Source: Marinobacter salsuginis
GTDB taxonomy: Bacteria; Pseudomonadota; Gammaproteobacteria; Pseudomonadales; Oleiphilaceae
DNA: 64,000 bases
Direction of reading: 5' to 3'
Assembly (NCBI RefSeq): GCF_009617755.1
Contig: NZ_BGZH01000003.1
Span: forward strand, 62,001 to 126,000
Of this stretch, positions 40,853 to 50,063 are shown one piece after another. Position 1 is the first letter of the stretch. The number at the start of each line of letters is the position of its first letter. A program made the position numbers and the translations under genes. A model generated the notes under the pieces. The model saw nothing but the letters and a program-made list of their open reading frames with translations, made no database searches and was not told the origin of the DNA.

Positions 40853-43306
40853 TCACCCAACTTCTATCCATCTGCCATTGTCATAGCGCACGATTCCCTG
40901 GTCAGCCATTCGGTGCAGACTGACCCACTGGTTATCCACCAGCGCGGCTACATCCCGCTGGCGATGCAATACCGATTCGATTCGATCCGCTGGTGCATCA
41001 ATAAGAACCGTCAGACGGACCGGTTCATGACGCCAATAGGTGCCGTCGTGCACAGACTGTAACGGCAGACCGATTCTCAAATGCGCGCCGTTGCCTTCGA
41101 CCACACCCACGTTACCCCCAACCACCGAATGCAGTAGCTTATTACCGGCACCGTAAACCTCGGGAACGGTAACGGACGCGAAATACTGGAGGTTGATCCA
41201 GTTGGCGACCACCATGGGTGCCGCCAGTAGAGATTCAAGGAGAGCACCATCAGCGTCTTGAGCCGGGTCATAGTCATGCAGGAATACCCGCCCCGACAGG
41301 TCGCACCCCCGGGTTTTGTTTCGTTTGGCAAATATGATGGCCGCGTTATTGGCCAGGCCCCACTCCGGGCGCACCTCAGACCAATCCCGGGTTCGGGTTT
41401 CCATGGCCTCCTCGAGGTTCGCATCGTCCAGACCATTCAGTTTCAATGGTGTGGCCCGCTCCTTCCGCACGCGAACGCCAGCCCCTGCAAACCCCGCTTC
41501 GAGATCCGCCAGCCTCTGTACATGGGAATCCGGAATCAGGTGGCGATCGGCAATCGTTACTTTATCCGTCGCCGTGCAATGCTCGGCAGCCACCACCCAC
41601 GTAAAGTCCGGGATCCTGATGCCCTCGTCTGCCAAGCCTGCCCGAACCTGTGGGTCGTTCAACAGGCGCGCCGCCAGCCGCGCGTTGACGCCACCACTCT
41701 GCCCACCGCAGGCACCACACTCCAGCCCGGCCTGGTTCGGGTTGTTGTCGGTATGACTTCCATGGCCAACCAGCGCCAGCAAAGGTGCAAAACCGTTGGT
41801 CAGAGACATGCCACGGAGCATATTTGCGACCAGCGCAACCTTTTGGGGATCCGACAGGGGGTCCCCGCCAAGACTGTGCACCAACCGGCCCTCGACGGCT
41901 TTTTCATCTTTCGCTCTATGGCCTTTTTTCAACGAGTCCTTCAGCAGCTTCCAGGCCCAGGCCAGACCGGTCGTTTCGACCAGCGTGAAGGTCGACAGGC
42001 TGGTGTATTTCGCCTTCCTCACCGATTCCCGGGCAATTTCTCTCTGATCCAGGGAGCGGTTTTCTGCCAAATCCTCGCGCAAGCTGCCCCTGGTATCGAT
42101 CAACCGGTACGAGGCGGGCAACAGACCCGGCAAACGGCGAGCCGGCGCGAACGGTCCGTGCTGCTGGTGGTCAATTGGCATTCCGAAGAACCCGGCAAAG
42201 CCGAGGGTCTGAACCCCGGGATAAACCTCCTCCAGGTGGCGGCGCATGACTTCAGAGCGGACGTCAATACAGAATACGGCCTGGGCGTCCGGTCTTTCGC
42301 TTTCGTGATCGGATGCTGGTTGCTTCTCGTGACCAGCCGCGAGCGCGCTCCAGAGAGTGCGTTGATAGCCGATTTCAAAGGCACGTTGCCAGACCCAGAG
42401 CCTCGTGCGAATGTCGTGGTCTCCGTTGCGACGCGCCCGTGCTCTCTGCCTCTGCCACTCGTCTTTCTGGGCCGTTGTTGCGAAGGCAACACCGGCGGAT
42501 TCCCATACCAGCATGATGGCCAGTATCTCCGCGCACCGATCCGATGAGCGGCCCTCAAGGCCGGCCCGCCAATCCTCACCCCGGCACCAGGACGCCCAGC
42601 CGTTCACCTTCAGCAACAGGCTGTGGCACAGGGCCTCAAGCTCTTCCCCGAAGACACCGATCCGATTCAGGGCGTCAGAAATGGCTTGGTCCATCTTGTC
42701 TGGCACGCTTTTGAAGAAGGCCCTTGCGCCTTTGAGGCCGGTACTGAAATCGAGGGAAAGGTCGCTGCGGGCGGACTCCAGCCAGAACTGGAAAAGACCC
42801 GTCTCGGGGCTATCGTCAACAGCTGACCAGCGCCCCTGCCGCTGATCGAAGAAGGCGCCACACACACGCGACACCTGATTACAGGCCGTGTCGGCCAAAC
42901 CACCCTGATCGTCGCCGCTTGCCAACCTGTAGGTATCGAGTATGGAGCTTTTCAGGGGTGCTCTTGTGGAAGGTGCCCGACCAAGCCAATCCAGATACCA
43001 TGCTGTGCTCTGCACATCGCCCCGTTCGGCGATGCTTGCCTGCAAATCCTCCCGCCGGATCCGACCACCTTGCCAGGCCTCCCGATAGAACTCTGTTGGC
43101 ATAAGCATGCTGAATCCGCCGCGCTCGCCGAGCACCTGGTCAGCCCGCGAAGCCGGCAGGTGCCGCAGCCCCCAGAACGGATTCACCGCAATCCACTGGT
43201 CCAGGGGCCAGACTGGAGCGATAAGCTCGCATGCCTGCCGGAAGGGCTTTTGCCAGTCATCCGTCATTGCACCCAGATCCGGGACCGACTCGCTGACGCC
43301 ACTCAT
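40853..43306 (-). CDS. dabA: DabA, inorganic-carbon transporter catalytic subunit (DUF2309)
   Basis: This 817-residue protein of the DabA family has predicted zinc ligands as in beta-carbonic-anhydrase-like sites: C346 and D348 (FCIDVRSE), H515 (GHGSHTDNNP) and C530 (CGACGG), with the His-Cys spacing of 15 seen in characterised DabA. With DabB it couples cation flux to vectorial CO2 hydration, accumulating bicarbonate in the cytoplasm. The start codon overlaps the dabB stop (ATGA), so the two are translationally coupled. A LysR gene is divergent from the pair. Confidence 0.95.
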   Translation of the reverse strand: MSGVSESVPDLGAMTDDWQKPFRQACELIAPVWPLDQWIAVNPFWGLRHLPASRADQVLGERGGFSMLMPTEFYREAWQGGRIRREDLQASIAERGDVQSTAWYLDWLGRAPSTRAPLKSSILDTYRLASGDDQGGLADTACNQVSRVCGAFFDQRQGRWSAVDDSPETGLFQFWLESARSDLSLDFSTGLKGARAFFKSVPDKMDQAISDALNRIGVFGEELEALCHSLLLKVNGWASWCRGEDWRAGLEGRSSDRCAEILAIMLVWESAGVAFATTAQKDEWQRQRARARRNGDHDIRTRLWVWQRAFEIGYQRTLWSALAAGHEKQPASDHESERPDAQAVFCIDVRSEVMRRHLEEVYPGVQTLGFAGFFGMPIDHQQHGPFAPARRLPGLLPASYRLIDTRGSLREDLAENRSLDQREIARESVRKAKYTSLSTFTLVETTGLAWAWKLLKDSLKKGHRAKDEKAVEGRLVHSLGGDPLSDPQKVALVANMLRGMSLTNGFAPLLALVGHGSHTDNNPNQAGLECGACGGQSGGVNARLAARLLNDPQVRAGLADEGIRIPDFTWVVAAEHCTATDKVTIADRHLIPDSHVQRLADLEAGFAGAGVRVRKERATPLKLNGLDDANLEEAMETRTRDWSEVRPEWGLANNAAIIFAKRNKTRGCDLSGRVFLHDYDPAQDADGALLESLLAAPMVVANWINLQYFASVTVPEVYGAGNKLLHSVVGGNVGVVEGNGAHLRIGLPLQSVHDGTYWRHEPVRLTVLIDAPADRIESVLHRQRDVAALVDNQWVSLHRMADQGIVRYDNGRWIEVG

Positions 43307-44922
43307 GATCTCTCCTCCAGTCTGAACGGATGGTGGGGAACACGGTGAAACATGGCAGGCACCTTGAGGGCTTCCGCCGCCAGGTAATGCGTCAGCCGGT
43401 CAAACGGCAACTCGAGATAAAGCCCCTGACGGAAATGGACACACAGCGTTCGGGTTGCCGGAAAACGGGCCCCGAATACGATCATCAAAGAAAAGACGGC
43501 CAACACCGCGACCATTGCAGACGCAACCGACCAGGCTGCAATGGGGATAACAAAGCCCTCGTGCACAGGCACTGCCGGGCCAACCAGGAAGTGCAGCAGC
43601 GAGTACAGGGGAACCAGCAGCACAGCCAGGCCTGCAAGCCTCAGCTTTACCGCAGAGGTCGCTCCGGCCGGAATACCCATGGCAGCCGCGGAGACCGCCA
43701 ACACCAACAAAGCTCCGAATACCGGGTTGTTCTCCACGATCCACGGAGCCACAACCAGGATAGCGGCGGCCAACAGGCCGGTAGAACCGGCCCAAAACAG
43801 CCGACTGGCCGGCGACGATTCCGGAAATGGATTTGCCGCAGATACTGCCACGGTGCGACCGGAAGCCAGGAAAGAGTGTGCCTTGTACAGCGAGTGAGCC
43901 AGCAGATGCAGCAGAGCCAGGGTGTAAGCGCCCATACCGATCTCAAACAGCATGAACCCCATCTGCGCGCAGGTGGACCACGCCAGGGCATGCTTGACGG
44001 AGTACTGCGTCATCATGGTCAGGACCGCAACGATCGCTGTCATACCACCGAAGACCAGCAACACCATGTGGCCCGCCGTGAAGCCGTCAAACACGGGGAA
44101 CAGGCGCAGCCAGAGGAACCCCCCAAGGTTGATTACACCGGCGTGAAGCAACGCCGATACCGGCGTCGGCGCTTCCATCACGCGGATAAGCCAACCGTGA
44201 AAAGGAATCTGGGCGCACTTGAGTACTGCCGCCAGGGCCAGAACAACCGATGCCACAGTCAGGGCAGTGGATCCGCCATCACGGGCGGCCTCAGCCTGAA
44301 CCATTTCCGGGAGGTAAAAGGTGCCGTAGTGAAGATACAGGGCCACGACTCCGGAGATGACCAATGCATCGCCTACCCGACTGACAATAAACTTCTGCAC
44401 TGCCGCCATACGGGCCTGGGGGCGGTCCTGGTAGAGGGTCAGCAAATGATGCAAGGCCAGACTGACACCAATCCAGGCGCCCGCAAGAATCAACAGGTGG
44501 TTGGTGAATACCAGGATCAGGACAGAAGCAACGGTGACAAGAAACCAGGGGAAAAACCGGTCGCGGCCGGGATCCTGGCTGAGGTAGTTGTTCGCGAACC
44601 GCAGTATCACCCAACCGATAAAGGCCACCATGAGCGCCATCCAGACTGCAATACCGTCCGGGTAGAGACCGTATCGACTACCGAGGTTTGCCAGGGTGTT
44701 ACTGTTTCCGCCAACGCTGGCCTGCAACAACAGCAGTCCGCCCACCATCAGGGACGCAGCCATAGAGGCCACCAGTAGCCATCCGGCCACTCTCCAGCAG
44801 TGGTTCAGCTTCAGCGGACTTTTCAGCCAGCCACTCAACCCTGCCAGTACGAAAAGACTCACCGGAAGCAGCAACCAGATTGCGAGGATCAATAGCGATG
44901 ACGATTCAGCGATTGGGTGCAT
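43303..44922 (-). CDS. dabB: DabB, NuoL-like membrane subunit
   Basis: This integral membrane protein of 539 residues has about 13-15 helices and is homologous to NADH dehydrogenase subunit L and Mrp antiporter subunits. The core includes FIVSRVGDALVISGVVALY, KCAQIPFHGWLIRVMEAPTPVSALLHAGVINLGGFL and MTQYSVKHALAWSTCAQMGFML. The ATG at 44922 is chosen because AGGAGG precedes it; the frame is open to 45033 but would cross the promoter. It forms the transport complex with DabA, whose gene overlaps its stop. Confidence 0.94.
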   Translation of the reverse strand: MHPIAESSSLLILAIWLLLPVSLFVLAGLSGWLKSPLKLNHCWRVAGWLLVASMAASLMVGGLLLLQASVGGNSNTLANLGSRYGLYPDGIAVWMALMVAFIGWVILRFANNYLSQDPGRDRFFPWFLVTVASVLILVFTNHLLILAGAWIGVSLALHHLLTLYQDRPQARMAAVQKFIVSRVGDALVISGVVALYLHYGTFYLPEMVQAEAARDGGSTALTVASVVLALAAVLKCAQIPFHGWLIRVMEAPTPVSALLHAGVINLGGFLWLRLFPVFDGFTAGHMVLLVFGGMTAIVAVLTMMTQYSVKHALAWSTCAQMGFMLFEIGMGAYTLALLHLLAHSLYKAHSFLASGRTVAVSAANPFPESSPASRLFWAGSTGLLAAAILVVAPWIVENNPVFGALLVLAVSAAAMGIPAGATSAVKLRLAGLAVLLVPLYSLLHFLVGPAVPVHEGFVIPIAAWSVASAMVAVLAVFSLMIVFGARFPATRTLCVHFRQGLYLELPFDRLTHYLAAEALKVPAMFHRVPHHPFRLEERS

Positions 44923-44968
44923 ATCAGCAAACCTCCTGTTTGCCAGTACTTTGCCTTGACCATTCACA

Positions 44969-44986
44969 TATAAAAAATGGTTTATA
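44969..44986. promoter_or_regulatory. Candidate LysR operator in the dab-lysR gap
   Basis: TATAAAAAATGGTTTATA is an 18-base inverted repeat (TATAAA-N6-TTTATA) in the 100-base divergent gap between dabB and the LysR gene. LysR regulators usually bind such AT-rich dyads. Confidence 0.5.
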
Positions 44987-45022
44987 CTGATCACTTCATT
45001 CTTTTTTTGAGAACGAAAAGCC

Positions 45023-45934
45023 ATGAAGCTCAACTACCACCATCTCTACTATTTCTGGAAGGTCGCTCGAACCGGCCATCTGACCCGGGCCGCCGACTCG
45101 CTGCATATTTCCCAGTCCGCGCTGTCCGGACAGATCCGGAAGCTGGAGGAGAGTCTGGGGCATGACCTTTTTATCCGTGAGGGGCGGCGCCTGAAGCTGT
45201 CTGAAGCGGGCCGCATGGCGTTTTCATACGCAGAAGAGATATTCCGGCAGGGTGAGGAACTGACAGCGTTGTTTGCCTCTGGCGCCCAGCCCAATCGGGA
45301 AATCCTGAGGATCGGGGCGGTCGCTACCCTTTCCCGGAACTTCCAGGAGGGTTTTCTCCAACCCCTCCTTAATCGCGAGGACCTGGAGCTCAGCTTGCAA
45401 AGCAGTCACATCGATGAATTGCTGCGGCGGCTTTCAGCCCATCGGCTGGATTTGATCCTTGCCAACCAGTCGGTACACGGCGACGAGCAGAATCCGTGGC
45501 GGTCGCGTTTGATTGCGAAACAACCGGTCAGCATCATCGGCCCCCGGGGGGTGGATGTTCAGGGCGATTTTGTCGACGTGCTGCGCGGCAGGAGCCTGAT
45601 CGTTCCAGGGCCCGACAACAACATACGCCAGGCCTTTGATCAGCTGTGCGAATACCACCGGCTGCGGCCGAGCATCGCCGCGGAAGTGGACGATATGGCC
45701 TTGATGCGACTGCTGACCCGGGACACCGGCCACTTTGCCATCATGCCGCCGGTGGTCGTGCGGGATGAAATGAGAAGCGGTGCTCTGGCGGATTACGGCG
45801 CTCTGCCCGGCGTTTTCGAGGAATTCTACGCCATCAGTATCCGACGCCAGTTCGAGACGCCGGCGCTTCGGGAACTGCTGTCTCAAACCGAGGACAGTTT
45901 CCTGAGCCGCACGCCGATTGGTCATTCTGACTAG
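45023..45934 (+). CDS. LysR-family regulator divergent from dabAB
   Basis: This 303-residue LysR regulator of the NhaR-like branch opens MKLNYHHLYYFWKVARTGHLTRAADSLHISQSALSGQIRKLEE, which contains the helix-turn-helix. The effector domain is at about residues 90-290. LysR genes of this branch are often divergent from dab operons, so it probably controls inorganic-carbon uptake. A dyad at 44969 lies between them. The start fits AACGAAAAGCC upstream, a weak RBS. Confidence 0.92.
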   Translation: MKLNYHHLYYFWKVARTGHLTRAADSLHISQSALSGQIRKLEESLGHDLFIREGRRLKLSEAGRMAFSYAEEIFRQGEELTALFASGAQPNREILRIGAVATLSRNFQEGFLQPLLNREDLELSLQSSHIDELLRRLSAHRLDLILANQSVHGDEQNPWRSRLIAKQPVSIIGPRGVDVQGDFVDVLRGRSLIVPGPDNNIRQAFDQLCEYHRLRPSIAAEVDDMALMRLLTRDTGHFAIMPPVVVRDEMRSGALADYGALPGVFEEFYAISIRRQFETPALRELLSQTEDSFLSRTPIGHSD

Positions 45935-46024
45935 CCCGTGTGGCGAGAAATGTCATCCCTACCGGGTGGTTACATGCGTATACTGACTTCGAAAGACCAC
46001 AATAATAATGCCGGACACCTGAAT

Positions 46025-47515
46025 ATGACCCAAGCCAGTCGCCGTGAACACCCGTCCATTCTGATTATCGGCACCGGTTTCGGTGGCCTGGGAATGGCCA
46101 TCAAACTGAAACTGGCAGGCTTCACCAACCTGACCCTGCTGGAAAAAGCCGACCGTGTTGGCGGTACCTGGCGCGATAACACCTACCCCGGCGCTGCCTG
46201 CGATGTACAGTCGCACTTCTACTCCTACTCCTTCGAACCGAAGCACGACTGGTCTCGGAAATTCGGGTTGCAGGGGGAAATACTCGGCTACATGAAGCAC
46301 TGCGTCGAGAAATACCGGCTTGGCGATCATATCCGTTTCCAAGCGGAAGTACAGGAAGCCACCTTCGACGATCACTCAAACCAGTGGACGGTCACACTGG
46401 CTAACGGCGAGCAACTCACCGCGGACGTACTCATAACCGCCACCGGCCAGTTGAACCAACCTGCCTGGCCAAAGCTCGACGGCCTGGATCGCTTCCAGGG
46501 CAGGATGTTCCACTCGGCCCGGTGGGATCATGACTACGACCTGACCGGTAAACGGGTGGCCGTTATTGGTACCGGCGCCAGCGCCATACAGTTTGTCCCG
46601 GAGATTGCACATAAGGTTGAACAGCTTGACCTGTTTCAGCGCTCCGCAGCCTGGGTACTGCCTAAACCGGATCGACCGTTCAAGCGCTGGGAGCAGACGC
46701 TTTTTCAGAAACTGCCTCTCTGGGACCGCTTTTATCGTTACCTGATTTACTGGAAAAACGAGAGCCGGGCCCTGGCGTTCACAAAATTCAGCGGCCTGCT
46801 GGAGTATTACGCCAACCAGGCCAAACGTGAGGCGAGAAAGCGGGTATCGGACCCCGCCAAACTGCAAAAGATCATTCCCGACTACAAGATCGGCTGTAAG
46901 CGCATTCTGATTTCCAATGACTGGTATCCGGCCATCAACCGGCCCAACGTGAACCTGATTACCGACCCCATCGAGCGCGTTAACGAAACCGGCGTGATAA
47001 CCCGGGAAGGTCAGCACCATCCTGCAGATGCAATTATCTGCGGTACCGGTTTCCGGGCCTCGGAGTTTCTTTCGCCCATTCGGATAACCGGCCGTGACGG
47101 AAAAACCCTGAACGACGCCTGGCAGAATGGCGCCGCCGCCTTCAAAGGCATTACCGTAAGCGGCTTCCCCAACATGTTCATGCTCTATGGCCCCAACACC
47201 AATCTGGCCCACAACTCGATCCTTTACATGCTGGAATCCCAGTTCCGATACGTACTGGAGTGTCTCGAAGCACTGGAAAAATACCCCCACTCCGCCATGG
47301 ATGTGCGCCAGGACCGTCAGGACCGCTTCACCCAGGTGGTTCAGCAAGGTCTGGAAGATACGGTCTGGAGCTCCGGCTGCACGTCCTGGTATCTCGACGC
47401 CAACGGCCGAAATACGGTCAACTGGCCGGGATTCACCTTCACCTACCGGTTCGCTACCCGCCACGTAGACACCGCTGATTATCAGTTTCTCTACCCGGGG
47501 CAGCCCCCGGGCTAG
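46025..47515 (+). CDS. Flavin-containing monooxygenase, Baeyer-Villiger type
   Basis: This protein of about 496 residues has two Rossmann motifs: GTGFGGLGMA (FAD) near the N-terminus and GTGASAIQ (NADPH) near residue 180. Between them is the Baeyer-Villiger fingerprint FQGRMFHSARWD, which fits FxGxxxHxxxW. DRVGGTWRDNTYPGAACD is a further family motif. It should oxygenate a ketone or related substrate with NADPH and O2. The frame is open back to 45938 with possible starts at 45950 and 45974; 46025 gives the usual distance to the FAD motif. A GntR gene follows on the same strand. Confidence 0.9.
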   Translation: MTQASRREHPSILIIGTGFGGLGMAIKLKLAGFTNLTLLEKADRVGGTWRDNTYPGAACDVQSHFYSYSFEPKHDWSRKFGLQGEILGYMKHCVEKYRLGDHIRFQAEVQEATFDDHSNQWTVTLANGEQLTADVLITATGQLNQPAWPKLDGLDRFQGRMFHSARWDHDYDLTGKRVAVIGTGASAIQFVPEIAHKVEQLDLFQRSAAWVLPKPDRPFKRWEQTLFQKLPLWDRFYRYLIYWKNESRALAFTKFSGLLEYYANQAKREARKRVSDPAKLQKIIPDYKIGCKRILISNDWYPAINRPNVNLITDPIERVNETGVITREGQHHPADAIICGTGFRASEFLSPIRITGRDGKTLNDAWQNGAAAFKGITVSGFPNMFMLYGPNTNLAHNSILYMLESQFRYVLECLEALEKYPHSAMDVRQDRQDRFTQVVQQGLEDTVWSSGCTSWYLDANGRNTVNWPGFTFTYRFATRHVDTADYQFLYPGQPPG

Positions 47516-47584
47516 GTGTCCGATTTCAACATTTCCTTGAAGGCTGGCGTAATTCATAGGATGATTGGGTTATCGGGTTGAGGG

Positions 47585-48274
47585 ATGATAAACACCATGC
47601 TGGAACGTATCCGCAAAGGCTCGCTGGTGGAAACCGCAATAGAGAGCCTCAGAAACGCAATCGAGAAAGGCGATTGGTCGGTGGGAGATCGCCTGCCCGT
47701 GGAATCGGAGCTGTCTGATTCCCTCGGAGTCAGCCGAAATACCGTGCGGGAGGCAGTTCGGGTACTTGTGCATGTAGGCATGCTGGAAACCCGCCAGGGC
47801 GATGGTACCTACGTGCGCGCCACTCGCGACGCTGGGGAAACCCTACGGAGGATTGCCCGCACCCAGCTGGCGGACCAGCTCGAAGTACGTATCATGCTGG
47901 AAACGGAAGCCGCCAAACTGGCCGCGGCGAGGCGAACCGACCGGGATCTGCAGCAGATGACCAAGGCCCTGGATGCGCGCGCCAAGGCGGGACAAAATCT
48001 TCAGGCCCGCATCCGCCACGATGAAGCCTTCCACCATGCCCTGGTCGCCGCGTCCCATAATTCCGCGCTGGTAGAACTGTACGATTACTTCTCCCACGCC
48101 GTCAGCCAGACCATAGAGCAGACCGAGACGGATACGGATCTTCCGGAGCCCTCCCAGGAAGACCACGAACTGCTGCTCGCCGCCGTCAGAAGGCAGGATG
48201 AGAGCAAAGCCGAGACACTCGCCCGAGAGCTTCTTAAACCAAGCCTGCAGGCACTCAAGCACAGGGAGTCCTGA
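47585..48274 (+). CDS. GntR-family (FadR subgroup) regulator
   Basis: This 229-residue regulator has a GntR winged helix at about residues 15-78 (GDRLPVESELSDSLGVSRNTVREAVRVLVHVGMLETRQGDGTYV). A helical FCD-type ligand domain follows, with metal-binding histidines in RHDEAFHHALVAAS. The ATG at 47585 closely follows GAGGG; the ATG at 47597 has better spacing. The transporter gene at 48278 starts three bases after its stop, so the two form an operon, and the regulator probably senses the transported compound. Confidence 0.92.
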   Translation: MINTMLERIRKGSLVETAIESLRNAIEKGDWSVGDRLPVESELSDSLGVSRNTVREAVRVLVHVGMLETRQGDGTYVRATRDAGETLRRIARTQLADQLEVRIMLETEAAKLAAARRTDRDLQQMTKALDARAKAGQNLQARIRHDEAFHHALVAASHNSALVELYDYFSHAVSQTIEQTETDTDLPEPSQEDHELLLAAVRRQDESKAETLARELLKPSLQALKHRES

Positions 48275-48277
48275 TTC

Positions 48278-49273
48278 ATGAAATTCCGGATCGACACCTT
48301 TACCCTGCTGCTGCTCGGTGCCATCGTCCTGGCGACGTTCCTGCCGGCCACCGGCCAGGCCGGGGACGCCCTGGCAACGGCCGGAACCGTTGCCGTCGCT
48401 CTGCTCTTCTTCTTTCATGGCGCGGCACTCTCTCGGGAACAGATCATCGCCGGTGCCACTCACTGGCGACTGCACATCCTGATCACCTCGCTCACGTTCA
48501 TCTTTTTTCCGCTGGCGGTGCTGCCGATCAACGGACTCAGCGACATTGCGCCTTCCTGGATGCCGAGGGATCTCGGGCTCGGATTCCTTTACCTGGGCGT
48601 GCTGCCGTCGGCGGTTTCTTCCTCCATCGCCTACACAGCAATGGCCAGGGGCAATGTACCCGCAGCCATCTGCAGCGCAGCCGCCTCCAATGTCTTCGGC
48701 ATGATGCTGACGCCGTTCCTGCTGTTGCTGCTGGTAAGTACATCCGGTGGCGGGGATTTCTCCATTGCGGAGGCCCTCAAAGACATTATCCTGCAACTAC
48801 TGCTGCCCTTTGCCGTGGGCCACGCCCTAAGGCCCTGGCTCGGAGGGTTCCTGGGCAGAAACGAAACGCTGATGTCGCGCTACGACCAGTGCGTGATCTG
48901 GCTGATTGTTTACTCTGCCTTCTCGCATTCAGTGGAAAGTGGGCTCTGGGAGAACCTGCCGCTCCAGGCCATTCTGTTCGCCATCGCGCTGTGCCTGGGC
49001 TTGCTGCTGTTGTTTATGGTGTTTGCGAAATTCCTGGTGCGGCGATTTGGCTTCAGCCTGGAAGATGAAGCCGCGGTGGTGTTCTGCGGCTCGAAGAAGA
49101 GTCTGGCATCTGGCTTGCCGATGGCCAAAGTTCTGTTCTCGGGCCATCCCGGTTTTGGCATGATCGTGTTACCGATCATGTGCTACAACCAGATACAGGT
49201 GATTGTGGGAGCCATCCTGGCCCAGAAGTACCGGGAAAAAATTGAACGGGCAAACGCGAACGAGACCAGCTAA
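48278..49273 (+). CDS. Bile acid:sodium symporter-like transporter (SBF-like)
   Basis: This 331-residue membrane protein of the BASS / SBF-like family has nine to ten predicted helices. Family features are VALLFFFHGAALS in the first repeat, YLGVLPSAVSSSIAYTAMARGN, and the second-repeat motif VVFCGSKKSLASGLPMAKVLF. Its yeast and plant homologues (Rch1/BASS-like) transport organic anions or affect cation balance; the substrate here is unknown. It is directly downstream of a GntR regulator and convergent with the next gene. Confidence 0.9.
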   Translation: MKFRIDTFTLLLLGAIVLATFLPATGQAGDALATAGTVAVALLFFFHGAALSREQIIAGATHWRLHILITSLTFIFFPLAVLPINGLSDIAPSWMPRDLGLGFLYLGVLPSAVSSSIAYTAMARGNVPAAICSAAASNVFGMMLTPFLLLLLVSTSGGGDFSIAEALKDIILQLLLPFAVGHALRPWLGGFLGRNETLMSRYDQCVIWLIVYSAFSHSVESGLWENLPLQAILFAIALCLGLLLLFMVFAKFLVRRFGFSLEDEAAVVFCGSKKSLASGLPMAKVLFSGHPGFGMIVLPIMCYNQIQVIVGAILAQKYREKIERANANETS

Positions 49274-49287
49274 CCGGGACGGCGGAA

Positions 49288-49932
49288 TTAACCGCCTCCC
49301 ATTCCGCCAAACAGCGTGGCCAGGATCACCAGGCCGACTATCCAGCCAATAACCGCCGGCCAGAAATTCACCATCTGCGGAGGCTGGTCACCCTGCTCTT
49401 CTGCCATGCCGGGTTCCGGGTAGTTGCGCTCGTCGACTACCTCAGGAGCCTCCTCCATGCTGAACCAGCCAAACCACTCCCCCAGAAACTGTGCAACCGG
49501 GGCCGGAAAGGTTCCGTTTTCAGCCATTGGTCGCACCTGGGGCTCCAGTTGCCGGCCGATTTCACGTCGCAATTGCGGCTGATCGGCCGGCGGCTCGCAA
49601 AGAATGGCTTGCCAGATACCCGCATCCTTGCTTCTGGATGAGTCATTGAGCAGTGCCTTGATCTGAATAACAACCTCACGAACTACCTGCCCATCATTGG
49701 CATCGAGGGGACGTTCACTTGCCTCTTCTGCCTCATGAGTCGGCTGGCCGGGCTGCGCAGTGTTGGCTGGCCGGGTTGCCGGCGCTGGCGCATCACCCAC
49801 CGCTTCCCGAAACGCCTGCTCCAGGCTTTTTGCCTCGCTTTCCGAAGCAAATTTGAGCTGTTGCTCATACGCATCCTGGATTCTCCGACGATCGTCGGTG
49901 GGTTCAATTCCAAGGATTTCCCAACAATTCAT
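49288..49932 (-). CDS. J-domain-like membrane protein
   Basis: This protein of about 214 residues opens MNCWEILGIEPTDDRRRIQDAYEQQLK, which looks like helices I-II of a J domain. The HPD motif is not visible (SESEAKSLEQAFREA follows), so Hsp70 activation is doubtful. The middle is Pro/Ala/Glu-rich, and a C-terminal membrane helix (PAVIGWIVGLVILATLFGG) ends in GGMGGG. The ATG at 49932 is chosen from the J-like start, although the RBS is weak and the frame is open to 50061. It is divergent from the TonB receptor gene. Confidence 0.65.
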   Translation of the reverse strand: MNCWEILGIEPTDDRRRIQDAYEQQLKFASESEAKSLEQAFREAVGDAPAPATRPANTAQPGQPTHEAEEASERPLDANDGQVVREVVIQIKALLNDSSRSKDAGIWQAILCEPPADQPQLRREIGRQLEPQVRPMAENGTFPAPVAQFLGEWFGWFSMEEAPEVVDERNYPEPGMAEEQGDQPPQMVNFWPAVIGWIVGLVILATLFGGMGGG

Positions 49933-50063
49933 ACAGCTGCCACTCCCGGGCCGAGATTCATTACATTTAAGAGAGACAAAACGTCTGTAGTCCCTTACGA
50001 TAGGACCCAATGATAATAAAACCGCTTTATCCGTTTTTCTCGGCAGATTATAGAACGTCAACC

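Noticed and set aside
41258..42547. 429-codon open frame on the plus strand opposite dabA
   Set aside because: It is antisense to dabA, which has conserved zinc ligands and full length. The translation shows no family features.
43330..44778. 482-codon open frame on the plus strand opposite dabB
   Set aside because: It lies wholly antisense to a well-supported NuoL-like gene, its translation is low-complexity and rich in Gln, Arg and His with no recognisable domain, and it has no RBS.
46376..47557. 393-codon open frame on the minus strand opposite the monooxygenase
   Set aside because: It is the complement of a gene with clear FAD, NADPH and Baeyer-Villiger motifs. No domain or RBS is visible.
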